Positions 19,462 to 31,802 of a DNA stretch of 64,000 bases are shown piece after piece (the first letter of the stretch is position 1; every line of letters begins with the position of its first letter). This DNA comes from an uncultured Chlorobiaceae bacterium. GTDB taxonomy: Bacteria > Bacteroidota > Chlorobiia > Chlorobiales > Chlorobiaceae. Position numbers and translations under genes: made by a program. The stretch is taken from NCBI GenBank assembly GCA_903994525.1, contig CAJEXW010000001.1, forward strand, positions 124,001 to 188,000. The letters run 5' to 3'. The notes under the pieces are model-generated. The model was not told the origin of the DNA. It ran no database searches and saw nothing but the letters and a program-made list of their open reading frames with translations.

Positions 19462-21078
19462 TTATCCGCCAAGCGACTCTTTGGCTTTTCGGAATACCTC
19501 AACGGTGACCACAGGCTCGCCTATACTGCGAGCAAAGGTGTCAGTGTTCTTTCTCACCTTTTTGCGAACAAAAAAAGGCACCTTCTTCAGCATCGTTTCA
19601 GCATCATCGGTCCACTTCATCTCTCCATCGTCTGAAAGCACTGTGCTCTCCGATGAAACAGGAGAAGCCGAGGCAGCCGCTGGAGAAGCCTCATGATCAC
19701 CGTCGGACAGAGCAACAGGTAACTCTTCGGAAGAGGCAGCCTCTTCATACTCCAGACCGGCATCACCGAAAAAGTCGATGAGGTGCTTCTCAAGACCGAG
19801 TTTGCAGGAGAGATAGACCCTGTCGGCAATAACATCTGCGCCTGCAAAGCCGAAAAATGGATAGTAACCGAGAAGATGATTTTCAATATGGGTTGGTGGG
19901 CAGACCACCATGCAGGGCACATCAAGCTTGCGGCAACTGTGGCGTTCCATCTGTGTGCCGCAGACCAGATCGGGCATCTCATCCTCAATAACTTTCGCGA
20001 CATCCTGAAAGCGATCGGTCACCATCAGCGCACCGGGCAGGTATCCCTCCAGCTCTTTTCGCACCCAGTCGGCATGCTGTTCAAGATAGGTTCCTGCGCC
20101 GATAATCTGCATCCCAAGCTCGTCGCGCAAAAACTTGACAATGCCGACCATATGGGTGGCATCACCAAAGACAAAGGCCTTTTTGTTGCTGAAACTCTCC
20201 ATGTCAGCCGTGCGAGCAAACCATGGAACACCACTCGGGGCGCTGAGGCCATCGAGCGAAAATGCCTTGAGATTCGGCATGACTATTGGAGGAACACCCC
20301 GTTGGGTGCCAATGGCATTCAGTTTTTCAATGAGCGACCGCAGCCATGCCATGGTGGGTTCAACCCCCAGAGGCGCTTCAGTGAGTGATGGCATAGAGAA
20401 AGTCTCTTCAAGCCAGGCGGCGGCATTCACACCAATTTCCCGATAGGGGGCAATATTGAGCCATGCTGCGGGAAGCCGTCCAAGATCCGCGATACTGCTT
20501 CCCCATGGAGCAACCACATTCACCGTGATACCCAGCGTCTGCAACATGCGGGTGATGCTGGTCAGATTGGCACGGAGATGAAAACCAAGTGAAGTAAAGC
20601 CAAGAATGTTCACCGACGGCGCTGCAGTTTTTTCCTGGATAACAGCATAGCGTTTAACCAGTTCAGTAAAGAGGCCATCTGCTGCTTCATTTTCAGAAAC
20701 ACGAAAAGGGTTCAGTGCATACACCATAATCCTTTCGCTCGAAACTCCCGAATGAGCTGCAAGCTGGCGCAGATCCTCCTGAAGGAGAGCAGTGCTGCAA
20801 CTTGGTGCAATAACAATAAGTTCGGGATGGTAGTGATGATCCACCTGCTGCAAGGTGGTCGGAAGCCTTGAGACTCCCTGCGCAAGGTCTCTGCCACGAA
20901 CCACACTGATGGACAAGCCAGGAAATTGGGGGGTTCTTTCGAGCATGGTGTAGGTAGCCGTAATGTAATCATCACCCTGTGGGGCGTGATAGACGGTGTG
21001 AACCCCTTTCATACTATTGGTGACGCGGCTGATACCATGAAGGGCGGTTCCCTCATAGAGCCAGAAAGCTAAGCGCAT
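19462..21078 (-). CDS. bchB: Light-independent protochlorophyllide reductase subunit B
   Basis: 538 residues. The N-terminus [19 protein letters not shown] and [26 protein letters not shown] are characteristic of BchB/ChlB, as is [21 protein letters not shown] in the C-terminal half. With BchN it forms the NifDK-like heterotetramer that binds the [4Fe-4S] cluster and protochlorophyllide. A Ser/Ala/Glu-rich linker (about residues 430-470) precedes the C-terminal domain [18 protein letters not shown]. It sits between bchN and bchL on one strand. Confidence 0.97.
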   Translation of the reverse strand: MRLAFWLYEGTALHGISRVTNSMKGVHTVYHAPQGDDYITATYTMLERTPQFPGLSISVVRGRDLAQGVSRLPTTLQQVDHHYHPELIVIAPSCSTALLQEDLRQLAAHSGVSSERIMVYALNPFRVSENEAADGLFTELVKRYAVIQEKTAAPSVNILGFTSLGFHLRANLTSITRMLQTLGITVNVVAPWGSSIADLGRLPAAWLNIAPYREIGVNAAAWLEETFSMPSLTEAPLGVEPTMAWLRSLIEKLNAIGTQRGVPPIVMPNLKAFSLDGLSAPSGVPWFARTADMESFSNKKAFVFGDATHMVGIVKFLRDELGMQIIGAGTYLEQHADWVRKELEGYLPGALMVTDRFQDVAKVIEDEMPDLVCGTQMERHSCRKLDVPCMVVCPPTHIENHLLGYYPFFGFAGADVIADRVYLSCKLGLEKHLIDFFGDAGLEYEEAASSEELPVALSDGDHEASPAAASASPVSSESTVLSDDGEMKWTDDAETMLKKVPFFVRKKVRKNTDTFARSIGEPVVTVEVFRKAKESLGG

Positions 21079-21117
21079 ACTTCTATAACGTTTTTTGTTG
21101 CATTGAGTTGCAGTAAA

Positions 21118-22380
21118 TTATTCGGCACTCGGCATAACACCTTCAAGCCACACTTTTTCATCAAATACCGGCAGCTTGCTGCGGCGCTGGAGCGGTGAAA
21201 CAAAGAGATTGGCCAGTGAGATAACTCCAGACCAACTGTGAATGGGCATCAGCATGAACTCCATGCTCCACTTCACCACAAACCCATTGCCAACAAAAGG
21301 GTTGGCTGTCATCAGCGAGGTGATAATCAGGTCAGGTTGCAAGCGCCTGACGTCCTCAAGCTGGCGATGGAAGTTCGGCTGTTCAACAACACGAACACCA
21401 TCAAGAGCCTGGAGCTCCCGAGCATGAAATTTCTTGATAATATAGGCGCTGCTGCACTCAACCACATCGGCTCCGGCACTGTGCAGAAAACGTGCGAGGG
21501 GAAGCTCCATCATGGTATCGGCAGTAAGAAATACTTTTTTGCCTTTCAAAAGATCAGTCTGCATGCGGATCTTCTCCCACGCCGCTTTTTCGCGGTCGCG
21601 AAGATCAACGGTAATGCCAAATTCGAGGGCAAGATCCTCCCAGAAAGCCCTGGTGCCATCCGGCCCAAACGGAAAGAGCGAGTGGAGGATGGTGCATCCC
21701 CGCTCACGGGCAAGCTTGACGGCAATTTTTGAAAGATAGGGTTGAATCGGTGCAAGAACCGTATCGGGGCCAATGGGTGGCATCTTGTCAAAACGGGATT
21801 CAGGAAGAAAGCCTCCGACAGGAATACCAAGCTCTTCAGCCTCGGCCCTGAGATCATCAGCCGTTGAATCATTGACCGATCCGAGAAAAACTACCTTTTT
21901 CTCTCCGACCGGTGCTTGTGGACAAAAGGGAACCAGTGCGGCCAGGACAGAATCTTCAGCCTGGGTAAAGTTGTAGGAAAGACCACTCGCAGGAACAAAA
22001 AGCACCGGTACTTCGGGAGTGCTGAGATGGTGTGCCATGCCCTTGAAGTCGACCTTCATCACCTCCGGAGTACATGAAGAGAGCAGAAAAATAACCGATG
22101 GATGATGGTCAGCCTTGATTTCAGCAATAATCTCCTGAAGGGTAGGCTCATTCTTTGAAAGGTCACCCTCCTCCATAAGGGCAATGCCAAAGCGGGGCTT
22201 GGCAAAAATCATCATGCCGAGAGCATTCTGCAAAAAATGTGCACAGGTATGCGTTCCAAGAATAAGAAAAAAGCTGTCCTTGATCTTCTGATAAAGCCAG
22301 CCGACACAGGCCAGACCACAAAAACTGTGTGTAACGTTATCTTCCTTGATTATCTGAATATCACCGGGAACCTGCATCAT
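21118..22380 (-). CDS. bchN: Light-independent protochlorophyllide reductase subunit N
   Basis: 420 residues. Three cysteines that ligand the NB cluster are in place: [11 protein letters not shown] and [12 protein letters not shown] in the N-terminal region and [13 protein letters not shown] near residue 100. First gene of the bch run and 39 bases ahead of bchB. Together the three genes mark the organism as a maker of (bacterio)chlorophyll in the dark under anoxia, consistent with a green sulfur bacterium. Confidence 0.97.
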   Translation of the reverse strand: MMQVPGDIQIIKEDNVTHSFCGLACVGWLYQKIKDSFFLILGTHTCAHFLQNALGMMIFAKPRFGIALMEEGDLSKNEPTLQEIIAEIKADHHPSVIFLLSSCTPEVMKVDFKGMAHHLSTPEVPVLFVPASGLSYNFTQAEDSVLAALVPFCPQAPVGEKKVVFLGSVNDSTADDLRAEAEELGIPVGGFLPESRFDKMPPIGPDTVLAPIQPYLSKIAVKLARERGCTILHSLFPFGPDGTRAFWEDLALEFGITVDLRDREKAAWEKIRMQTDLLKGKKVFLTADTMMELPLARFLHSAGADVVECSSAYIIKKFHARELQALDGVRVVEQPNFHRQLEDVRRLQPDLIITSLMTANPFVGNGFVVKWSMEFMLMPIHSWSGVISLANLFVSPLQRRSKLPVFDEKVWLEGVMPSAE

Positions 22381-22477
22381 TACTGTTTTCTTTTAGAGTT
22401 ACTGGCCGACGGCAAAGCGTGTTACAACGGTCAGACATAAAGAATGTGAAGATAAAATATTTTCGCTAATCCCCCTA

Positions 22478-22792
22478 TCACGATTCGCTGGTCGGGGCTC
22501 TTTTGGCTTTGACCGAGGCCGTCTTATCGCCGAGTCGAACCGCACGATCCCGACGATCGTCAATCTTCATGACCGTATAGACCCGCTTCCCTCCCTGACT
22601 GAACGAATAGTCGTGCAACTGCCGGGCCAGCTCAAAGAGCAGCGCGACTGGACCTTCAACCGTGGTTCCCATATCATGAAGCCGATAACTGCACCCACTT
22701 CGGGCAAGAATCTCCTGCAAGCCAGCAACAAAGCTGCTGAGGCTCCCCTCTTTACCGTCGAGTGGAAGAACTGCGATATCCATCAATGCCAT
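22478..22792 (-). CDS. Thiamine-binding-like protein, MTH1187/YkoF (UPF0045) family
   Basis: 104 residues from the ATG at 22792, preceded by AGGGAG; the frame is open further into purA (up to 22855), but family sequence begins at MALMDIAVLPLDGKEGSLSS. The central GCSYRLHDMGTTVEGP and the following LFELARQLHD match this small ferredoxin-like fold family, some members of which bind thiamine or hydroxymethylpyrimidine. It overlaps or abuts the purA end on the same strand. The Lys/Arg-rich tail is not conserved. Cellular role unknown. Confidence 0.75.
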   Translation of the reverse strand: MALMDIAVLPLDGKEGSLSSFVAGLQEILARSGCSYRLHDMGTTVEGPVALLFELARQLHDYSFSQGGKRVYTVMKIDDRRDRAVRLGDKTASVKAKRAPTSES

Positions 22793-22811
22793 GGCAATAC
22801 GACTCCCTGAT

Positions 22812-24709
<1,898 letters not shown>

Positions 24710-24854
24710 ACAAAGGTGAGCAGTCTGAAAAAAAGAGCAATAAAAAGGAAGCTAAAAACCTTGCGTTAAAAACCCAAATGTTTAACTTTCATCCAGTTTT
24801 TTACACAGACGACCATCACCTCACTCCACGAAAAAAAAGGCAGAGCCGCAGAAG

Positions 24855-26309
24855 ATGTCACTCTTCATCTATAACTCCCTCAGCAGATCAAAAGAGAGGT
24901 TCGAACCGCTCCTTCCGGGAATGGTCAGCATGTATGTATGCGGCCCTACCGTCTATGGCCATGCTCATCTTGGGCATGCGAAAAGCTATGTCTCCTTTGA
25001 TATTGTTGTTCGATGGCTTCGCCAGAGCGGCTACCGGGTTAAATACATACAGAACATAACTGATGTAGGACATCTCACCGATGATGCCGATGAGGGCGAG
25101 GACAAAATTACCAAACAGGCCCATCTCGAAAAAACAGACCCAATGGAAATTGCGCAGTTTTACACCCGCAGTTTTTATGAGGATATGGACCGGCTTGGCA
25201 TCCTGCGACCGAATATTGCCCCGGCTGCGACTGCGCATATTCCCGAACAGATTGCGTTAGTAGAGCGGCTGATCAAGAGCGGTCACGCATACGAGAGTAA
25301 TGGCAATGTCTATTTTTCAGTAAAATCCTTTAACGGGTATGGCAAACTATCAGGGAGAACTGATCAGGATGCCCTGCAATCAGGTCTCAGGGTAGATGTT
25401 CGATCCGATAAAAAAGAATTATCTGATTTTGCGCTTTGGAAAAAGGCCGATGAGCGACACCTGATGAAGTGGAACTCTCCATGGAGCATCGGCTATCCTG
25501 GGTGGCATCTGGAATGTTCGGCCATGTCAATGAAATATCTTGGCGAGTCTCTTGATATTCATGGTGGCGGCATGGAGAACAAATTTCCTCACCACGACTG
25601 TGAAATTGCACAGTCTGAAGCTGCAACAGGCAAACCTTATGTCAGGTACTGGATGCACAATAACATGGTGACGATCAATGGCATCAAGATGGGCAAGTCG
25701 TTGAAAAATTCGGTAAATCTGAAAGATCTTTTTCTGGAGATCGATCCCCTCGTAATCCGCTTCTTTATTCTTCAGTCTCATTACCGCTCCCAGCTTGACT
25801 ATTCTGAAACTGCGATCCGTGCATCACAAACCGGTCTGGAAAAACTGCGGGAAACACAAAATAGAGTGAGAGTGCAGAAACCAGGAAAAGGCGGGTTTGA
25901 CTGCACACCGTTTGCGCATCGGTTTGCTGAGGCAATGGATGATGATTTCAACACACCTGTGGCTATTGCTGTGCTTTTCGAGCTCTCCAAAGCAATAAAC
26001 ACTGCGCTGGACAGCGCCGAAGGAGTCGCGGAGAACTCCGCCAAAGAGGTACTGGCATTCTTTGAGAGTACGGCAATGAGAACGCTCGGACTCTTAAATC
26101 ATTATAATTCAGACGGTTATACTGAAGCAAAAGAGAGCTGGCAAAAGCTGGGCAAAGTCATACATATTCTCCTTGAAATGAGAGCAGAAGCAAGAAAGAA
26201 CAAAGATTTTGCACTCAGTGACAAAATACGGGACCAGCTCATTGAGGCAGGAATAGAGATTAAGGACACAAAAGAGGGGGTAAGCTGGTCGTCCAAGGAG
26301 AGCAGTTAA
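24855..26309 (+). CDS. cysS: Cysteinyl-tRNA synthetase
   Basis: 484-residue class I synthetase. The HIGH-type motif HLGH lies within GPTVYGHAHLGHAKSY (about residue 36), the zinc and Cys-recognition residues in the N-terminal CGPTVYG and GWHLECSAM, and KMSKS-type GIKMGKSLKNS near residue 277. The DALR-type helical domain with a basic tail completes the normal length. Its TAA overlaps the stop of the convergent manC-like gene within TTAA at 26306-26309. Confidence 0.97.
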   Translation: MSLFIYNSLSRSKERFEPLLPGMVSMYVCGPTVYGHAHLGHAKSYVSFDIVVRWLRQSGYRVKYIQNITDVGHLTDDADEGEDKITKQAHLEKTDPMEIAQFYTRSFYEDMDRLGILRPNIAPAATAHIPEQIALVERLIKSGHAYESNGNVYFSVKSFNGYGKLSGRTDQDALQSGLRVDVRSDKKELSDFALWKKADERHLMKWNSPWSIGYPGWHLECSAMSMKYLGESLDIHGGGMENKFPHHDCEIAQSEAATGKPYVRYWMHNNMVTINGIKMGKSLKNSVNLKDLFLEIDPLVIRFFILQSHYRSQLDYSETAIRASQTGLEKLRETQNRVRVQKPGKGGFDCTPFAHRFAEAMDDDFNTPVAIAVLFELSKAINTALDSAEGVAENSAKEVLAFFESTAMRTLGLLNHYNSDGYTEAKESWQKLGKVIHILLEMRAEARKNKDFALSDKIRDQLIEAGIEIKDTKEGVSWSSKESS

Positions 26310-27427
26310 AGGTACTCATCAAGCCCTTCCCGACGAAGTATATCGACCACTTCGCGCACTCTGTGTGACTTCCCTTTTTTGCATATCAGTAAAGCATCCT
26401 GGGTTTCTACGATAATCAGATCCTGTAGCCCTATAGTACAAACCACTTTGCCTGTTGGGTTTTTTACAAAAACATTTTGACAATCAATCTGCACAAGACG
26501 ATTGTCGGGGTGCTCACCAGAAAAAGTACTTCTGCTACCAGCCACTTTAAGCACTTCATCCCAACATCCGAGATCAGTCCAGCCAAACTCCCCTGTAAGA
26601 ACAAATACTTTGTCAGCCTTCTCCATAATACCATAATCGATAGAAAGCGGATGAATCCATGAGTAAACATCCTCGATAACTTTCTGCTCTCGCGTAGTCC
26701 CAAGACTTTCGTAAATATTAAGCAAGTCTTTGTATAAATCGGGCATTGAACGCTCGAACTCTCTCGATATTGCATCAATATGCCATATAAAGATCCCGCT
26801 GTTCCAGTAAAAGTCCTTACTATCAAGAAACACCTCCGCAGTTACAAGATCTGGCTTTTCAGCAAAGCTCTTCACCCGAAAAAGCTTAAAATGTTGGGTG
26901 GCTGCAAAAGGTTCTGGAAGTAAAAGCTCCTCATGAGCCTGAATATATCCGTAGGCAGTCTCTGGCCTGTGAGGTTGAATACCCAAGGTGACCAGTCCTT
27001 TTTTTTCACGCGCTATCTCAATTCCTGCTTCGACAATTTTAATAAATGCCTGATCATCGAGAACAAGATGATCAGAGGGCAACACAACAGTGACGGCATC
27101 AGGATCACGTTTTTTTATATGCGCTGTAGCAAGAGCGATACAAGGAGCAGTATTACGACTGGCGGGCTCAACAATCACATTATCTTCCCGGAAACTCCTG
27201 AGGGTACAAGCAAGAAGGGTTCTGCCAAGCTCACTGGTAATGATAAAAATGTGCTCCTCAGGGACCAATCCTGAAATACGTTGAATTGTTTTGGCTATCA
27301 TTGTCCCATCATCAAGCAGGTCAACAAACTGCTTTGGCATTTTTCTTCTTGAAACAGGCCAAAGCTTTTTACCAAAGCCGCCTGCCATGATTACCGCATA
27401 CACATGATTCGATCTGTCTTCACCCAT
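26306..27427 (-). CDS. manC: Mannose-1-phosphate guanylyltransferase
   Basis: 373 residues from the ATG at 27427; the frame extends 13 codons further to 27466, but family sequence starts after MGEDRSNHVYAVIMAGG. It makes GDP-mannose from mannose 1-phosphate and GTP for surface polysaccharides. Motifs include MPKQFVDLL, VEPASRNTAPCIALA, VLPSDHL, FYWNSGIFIWH and FGWTDLGCWDEV. The pyrophosphorylase signature reads AGGFGKKLWPVSR instead of the usual AGG-x-G-T-R-LWP, so the Thr-Arg pair is replaced by Lys-Lys. It lacks the C-terminal isomerase domain of bifunctional AlgA/ManC proteins. Confidence 0.88.
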   Translation of the reverse strand: MGEDRSNHVYAVIMAGGFGKKLWPVSRRKMPKQFVDLLDDGTMIAKTIQRISGLVPEEHIFIITSELGRTLLACTLRSFREDNVIVEPASRNTAPCIALATAHIKKRDPDAVTVVLPSDHLVLDDQAFIKIVEAGIEIAREKKGLVTLGIQPHRPETAYGYIQAHEELLLPEPFAATQHFKLFRVKSFAEKPDLVTAEVFLDSKDFYWNSGIFIWHIDAISREFERSMPDLYKDLLNIYESLGTTREQKVIEDVYSWIHPLSIDYGIMEKADKVFVLTGEFGWTDLGCWDEVLKVAGSRSTFSGEHPDNRLVQIDCQNVFVKNPTGKVVCTIGLQDLIIVETQDALLICKKGKSHRVREVVDILRREGLDEYL

Positions 27428-27619
27428 AAAGCTTCTTCTCTTTACTGCATTTACTTGATTGAACAAGAACCGTTTTTCATTACTTCGCCAATTTACAATT
27501 ATTTCTTTTCAATCGAGGGGTAAGCTCGCATCAAATAGCTCTGCAGATTTGTCAATCAAGCTAAAATATCGTTTTTTGGTAGAGACCATTGAAATAGAGA
27601 AGGAACAGGATCTGTACCC

Positions 27620-28282
27620 ATGCAAAAAAAAAGTAATGATTTGACAACGCTTCAGACGTTATGTGCTGAACAGGCGATAATAATTTCTACTTCCATGATT
27701 GAACAACTGGAACTCTATCGCGATCTGCTGGAGCAGTGGAACAGTAAAATAAATCTAATCAGCAGAAAAGAGGACGCACCAGTCATCATCAAGCATATCT
27801 TCCACTCCCTGCTGATCACCCTCTACCACCGTTTCAACGAAGGAGAAAAGATACTTGATCTTGGAACAGGTGGAGGACTACCTGGAATACCACTTGCTAT
27901 CCTCCATCCGGAAGTAAAATTTGTGCTTGTCGATGCAACAGGCAAAAAAATAATAGCCTGTAAGGATATGATCAAGCGTCTTGGACTCAAAAACGCGGTG
28001 GCAATCCATACGAGAGTTGAAGAAATGAAGGGAATAAACTTTGATACGGTTTTGTCGAGACAGGTTGCGCCGCTTGACAAACTTTGTAGCTGGTCAGGGA
28101 AGGTACTCGAATCAAAAGGTGTTTTGATTTGCCTGAAGGGAGGAGATCTGGATAACGAGGTCAAAGAAGCACTTTCATCACGTAAAGATCACAATGAGTT
28201 TCCCGCTAAAATAGATCTTTTCCCTCTCGATGACGTGAACCCATATTTTACGGAAAAACAGATAGTCATCGCCAGAAGATAA
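27620..28282 (+). CDS. rsmG: 16S rRNA (guanine-527-N7)-methyltransferase
   Basis: 220-residue SAM-dependent methyltransferase of the GidB family. The N-terminal ELYRDLLEQWNSKINLISRKE is the family start; the SAM motif I is ILDLGTGGGLPGIPLAI (about residue 75) and FDTVLSRQVAPLDKL lies in the catalytic core. It modifies G527 of 16S rRNA in the 530 loop. It converges on the ribosomal cluster, ending 48 bases from the rplQ stop. Confidence 0.94.
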   Translation: MQKKSNDLTTLQTLCAEQAIIISTSMIEQLELYRDLLEQWNSKINLISRKEDAPVIIKHIFHSLLITLYHRFNEGEKILDLGTGGGLPGIPLAILHPEVKFVLVDATGKKIIACKDMIKRLGLKNAVAIHTRVEEMKGINFDTVLSRQVAPLDKLCSWSGKVLESKGVLICLKGGDLDNEVKEALSSRKDHNEFPAKIDLFPLDDVNPYFTEKQIVIARR

Positions 28283-28330
28283 AAAAGATTCTTCTGGGCA
28301 ATGACTATAAAAACGTATCGATAAAACCTG

Positions 28331-28789
28331 TTACGCTGAAGGTGTTGCAGAAGCTTCTGCATTTTTTCTGGAACCCCTGACTCGTTTGGCGCGATCCTGT
28401 TTTCCAGATTTCGGCGTAGATGATGGAGCCTCTGTGTAATCAACAAGCTCAAGAACGGCCATTTTTGCAGCATCACCATATCGAGGTGCCAGCTTTATAA
28501 CTCGAGTATAACCACCATTGCGCAAGCCAACTTTACCAACAATCTCTTCAAAAAGGATTCTGATTGCCTGTTTGTCGCGAATATCCTTAAAGATTTCACG
28601 CTGCGCATGTACAGTCCCCTTGCGGGCTTTTGTAATAATTTTTTCTACAACCCTTCGGGTCTCTTTTGCCTTAGCCTCTGTCGTCTCAATGCGCTTGTAA
28701 ACAAGCAGTTGTGTTGACAAATTGCTAAGTGTTGCCTTTCTATGGGCTGCGGTTCTTCCGAGTTTTCTTGCCGGCTTAACTTTACGCAT
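28331..28789 (-). CDS. rplQ: 50S ribosomal protein L17
   Basis: 152 residues. The L17 core ([41 protein letters not shown]) is followed by [27 protein letters not shown] basic, Ser/Ala-rich tail of about 30 residues goes beyond the usual length. Last gene of the alpha-type operon, after rpoA. Confidence 0.97.
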   Translation of the reverse strand: MRKVKPARKLGRTAAHRKATLSNLSTQLLVYKRIETTEAKAKETRRVVEKIITKARKGTVHAQREIFKDIRDKQAIRILFEEIVGKVGLRNGGYTRVIKLAPRYGDAAKMAVLELVDYTEAPSSTPKSGKQDRAKRVRGSRKNAEASATPSA

Positions 28790-28836
28790 GACTGTTTACT
28801 GATCTCAATAATTCAAAAAAAGGGTTACTATTTTTC

Positions 28837-29820
28837 TTATTTCATCTGATATCTGGTAATATCCATACCAAACTTCAAATCAAACTTTTCAAGCTGCTCT
28901 TTCAATTCTGTCAGCGACTTCTTGCCAAAATTCTTGTAGTTCAGCAATTCGTCCTCTTTGTGAGAAACAAGCTCGCCTATGGTATCAATCTCGGCAAGTC
29001 TAAGGCAATTATGCGAACGAACTGAAAGATCAAGGTCCTCGATCTTGGTGTGAAAGAGCCTGCGCATGGTCTCAAACTCATCGTCCTGCTGTTTGAACTC
29101 CTCTTCAGTAAACTCATCTTCAGTTGGAGAAAAGTTTGCAAAAAAAGTGACATGTTCTGTTATGATCTTTCCTGCAAGACTCACTGAGTCATCAGGCGAA
29201 ACTGATCCATCAGTTTCAACATCGAGAATCATTTTCTCATAATCGGTACGCTGCCCTACTCGAGTATTTTCCACCGTAAACTTCACATTCCTTATAGGGG
29301 TATAAATGGCATCGATCGCGATGTACCCAATAGGCATACCTTCCGGCCTGTTCTCCTCGGCTGGCATATAACCTCGACCACGGCCAACATACAGATCAAT
29401 TTTAAGAGTAACACCGGCATTGATCGTGGCAACATGCATATCCTTGTTCAGAACCTCAAACTCACCCTCCTGAGCAATAATATCTCCGGCGGTAAAATCC
29501 ATTGGCCCAACCAATGCCAATGATGTCTTGCAATTCCTCTTACAAGTTGACTTGAATCGAACTTTCTTCAGGTTCAGAACAATTTCGGGCACATCTTCAC
29601 GAACACCTTCTATAGCGGCAAACTCATGATAGACGTTCTCTATTTTAATTCCTGTTATTGCAGTTCCCGGAAGTGAGGCAAGCAGCACCCGTCTCATCAC
29701 GTTTCCGAGGGTCACTCCGTAACCGCGCTCAAGCGGCTGCGCAATAAACCTGCCGAAACGATCGCTATGGGTAGCTTCGTCGACCTCTATTTTTGCAGGC
29801 ATCTGCATTTGGTATATCAT
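28837..29820 (-). CDS. rpoA: RNA polymerase subunit alpha
   Basis: 327 residues, standard. The N-terminal dimerisation domain contains [29 protein letters not shown], and the C-terminal domain (about 255-327), which contacts UP elements and activators, contains [23 protein letters not shown] and [11 protein letters not shown]. It assembles the core polymerase. It lies between rpsD and rplQ, the classical alpha-operon order. Confidence 0.98.
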   Translation of the reverse strand: MIYQMQMPAKIEVDEATHSDRFGRFIAQPLERGYGVTLGNVMRRVLLASLPGTAITGIKIENVYHEFAAIEGVREDVPEIVLNLKKVRFKSTCKRNCKTSLALVGPMDFTAGDIIAQEGEFEVLNKDMHVATINAGVTLKIDLYVGRGRGYMPAEENRPEGMPIGYIAIDAIYTPIRNVKFTVENTRVGQRTDYEKMILDVETDGSVSPDDSVSLAGKIITEHVTFFANFSPTEDEFTEEEFKQQDDEFETMRRLFHTKIEDLDLSVRSHNCLRLAEIDTIGELVSHKEDELLNYKNFGKKSLTELKEQLEKFDLKFGMDITRYQMK

Positions 29821-29849
29821 AGTAATTTATACCTTAGAATTCATTAAAA

Positions 29850-30461
29850 TCACTTCGAGTACAATTCAACGACCAACTGCTCGTTGAATGGCTCCTGTAT
29901 ATCCACCCTCTCTGGAACACTCAGAAAAACAGCTTTTTGATTTGCCTTGTCGACCTGTATCCATGATGGAATACGGGATTCCGGTGCTTTATTGAGAGAA
30001 TCGGTAACAGCGCCCATATTTTTGCTTCTCTGACGGAACTCAATAAGCTCGCCGGGAGAGACAATATAAGAGGGAATATCAACCTTCTTTCCATTAACAA
30101 GAAGATGACCATGGGTTACAAGTTGACGGGCACCTGATCGTGATGGAGCGAAGCCCGCACGGTAAACTACATTATCAAAGCGACGCTCAAGCAGCTTGAC
30201 GAGGTTATCTCCTGTAATACCTCTCTGAGCCACAGCCTTCTGGTAATAATTACTGAACTGCTTTTCAAGAATACCATAGAGGTATTTCATCTTCTGCTTC
30301 TCCCGAAGCTGAAGGGCATATTCGGAAACCTTTCCTTTCCTGCCTTGCCCATGCTGCCCCGGCGGAAAAGGACGTCTCTCAAGATATTTTTCAGCTTTTG
30401 GTGCAAGCGCAATACCTAACCTGCGTGATACTTTTGTTATTGAGCCTCTGAATCTTGCCAT
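29850..30461 (-). CDS. rpsD: 30S ribosomal protein S4
   Basis: 203 residues. S4-type RNA-binding domain with [42 protein letters not shown] primary 16S rRNA binder; in many bacteria it autoregulates the alpha operon. The N-terminus lacks the zinc cysteines (C-minus form). Confidence 0.98.
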   Translation of the reverse strand: MARFRGSITKVSRRLGIALAPKAEKYLERRPFPPGQHGQGRKGKVSEYALQLREKQKMKYLYGILEKQFSNYYQKAVAQRGITGDNLVKLLERRFDNVVYRAGFAPSRSGARQLVTHGHLLVNGKKVDIPSYIVSPGELIEFRQRSKNMGAVTDSLNKAPESRIPSWIQVDKANQKAVFLSVPERVDIQEPFNEQLVVELYSK

Positions 30462-30499
30462 GTCAATTACTTCATTGAAATTCTATAAATAGTATAAAA

Positions 30500-30883
30500 T
30501 CAGACCCTTCTGCGCTTTGGAGGTCTACAGCCGTTGTGTGGAAGGGGTGTTATATCCTTGATTGTCCGCACATCAAGGCCAGCACCTTGCAATGCCCTTA
30601 TTGCAGCATCACGTCCAGCGCCTGGACCTTTGATAAAAACATTAACATGCCTCATCCCTAAATCATAGGCCTCTTTAGCTGCGGCTTCGGAAGTAACCTG
30701 GGATGCGTATGGGGTGTTCTTCTTGGAGCCCTTGAAGCCATTTTTACCTGCGCTTGACCAGGAAACTGTATTTCCCAGCACATCAGTAATAGTTACCATA
30801 ATATTGTTGAAGGATGCTTTAATATGCACAGCACCTTCAGGGGTCACTTTTACTTTCTTTTTTTTCCTGCTTATTGTAGCCAT
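30500..30883 (-). CDS. rpsK: 30S ribosomal protein S11
   Basis: 127 residues. Conserved [34 protein letters not shown] and the C-terminal [18 protein letters not shown]. Platform protein of the 30S subunit. Between rpsM and rpsD. Confidence 0.98.
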   Translation of the reverse strand: MATISRKKKKVKVTPEGAVHIKASFNNIMVTITDVLGNTVSWSSAGKNGFKGSKKNTPYASQVTSEAAAKEAYDLGMRHVNVFIKGPGAGRDAAIRALQGAGLDVRTIKDITPLPHNGCRPPKRRRV

Positions 30884-30928
30884 GAACTTACATTCTTTAG
30901 TAATCGAAGATTTATTGCCTGCACACTA

Positions 30929-31306
30929 CTACTTCTTGACCGCCTTCTTCTTGCCCGCGACAGTCTTGCGTTTACCTTTTCTGGTCCTTGCGTTAGTGCG
31001 TGTCCTCTGTCCGCGAACGGGCAGCGAGCGACGATGACGAAGTCCCCTGTAGCAACCGATATCCATCAAACGTTTAATGGCAGTCTGCTGCTCTCCGCGT
31101 GCCTGCCCCTCAACCTTATACTGTTCGGCAATTATCTCTCTGATGGCATGTGCTTCTTCATCATTCAGCTCAGAGATCTTTCTTTCAGGTGCAATACCGG
31201 CTCTCTGCAAAATACTTTCTGCTGATGCTCTTCCAATACCATAAACATGCGTCAATGCAATAACTGCATGTTTGTTCAACGGCAAATTTACCCCAGCTAT
31301 CCTCAT
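30929..31306 (-). CDS. rpsM: 30S ribosomal protein S13
   Basis: 125 residues. N-terminal [24 protein letters not shown] and C-terminal [22 protein letters not shown] are diagnostic. It forms intersubunit contacts at the 30S head. A Lys-rich tail ends the protein. First gene of the alpha group after rpmJ. Confidence 0.98.
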   Translation of the reverse strand: MRIAGVNLPLNKHAVIALTHVYGIGRASAESILQRAGIAPERKISELNDEEAHAIREIIAEQYKVEGQARGEQQTAIKRLMDIGCYRGLRHRRSLPVRGQRTRTNARTRKGKRKTVAGKKKAVKK

Positions 31307-31340
31307 ATTCTCTTTAAAGTTCTATTGTTTTTTCTGAAGA

Positions 31341-31457
31341 TCAACCCTGGCGCTGCTTATGGCTGGGATTTACTTTACAAATCACATATCTCTTGCCTTT
31401 TCGCTTAACAATGCGGCAATGCTCACAACGCTTTTTGATAGAAGAATATATTTTCAT
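31341..31457 (-). CDS. rpmJ: 50S ribosomal protein L36
   Basis: 38 residues, read directly from the minus strand (ATG at 31457, TGA at 31341). It starts [20 protein letters not shown] and has the zinc ligands C11, C14, C27 and H33, so it is the zinc-containing (C-plus) form. It lies between infA and rpsM, its usual place. Confidence 0.95.
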   Translation of the reverse strand: MKIYSSIKKRCEHCRIVKRKGKRYVICKVNPSHKQRQG

Positions 31458-31565
31458 AATAGACCCGACATACAATAATTAATCCAACTCATCCCAAATG
31501 TGAAAAGGTTTTCAATGTACTAAATAAAGATGGTAAAACCAACTCCAGAGCCACCTGTTTGTCAC

Positions 31566-31784
31566 TTATTTATACCGGTAAGTAATCCTTCCCTTGGTAA
31601 TATCATAGGGAGATATCTGTACCTTTACTTTGTCTCCCGGAAGAATCCTGATATAATGCATCCGTATTTTACCGGAAACATGCGCCAAAACTTCAAGACT
31701 GTTTTCGAGTTTCACTTTGAAGAGTGCATTTGGAAGTGCATCCAGAATAACACCTTCAATCTCGATTGATTCCTCTTTAGCCAA
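31566..31784 (-). CDS. infA: Translation initiation factor IF-1
   Basis: 72-residue OB-fold protein ([53 protein letters not shown]). It binds the 30S A site during initiation. The start is TTG: no in-frame ATG or GTG lies between the upstream region and the conserved N-terminus, and a strong AAAGGAG sits 8 bases before the TTG. Confidence 0.97.
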   Translation of the reverse strand: MAKEESIEIEGVILDALPNALFKVKLENSLEVLAHVSGKIRMHYIRILPGDKVKVQISPYDITKGRITYRYK

Positions 31785-31802
31785 ATTGTATGCTCCTTTA
31801 AT

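Noticed and set aside
18598..22380. Reading bchL/N/B as nitrogenase nifH/D/K
   Set aside because: Sequence motifs of BchB and BchN (for example the [13 protein letters not shown] segment) and the gene order fit protochlorophyllide reductase, and no nif accessory genes are nearby.
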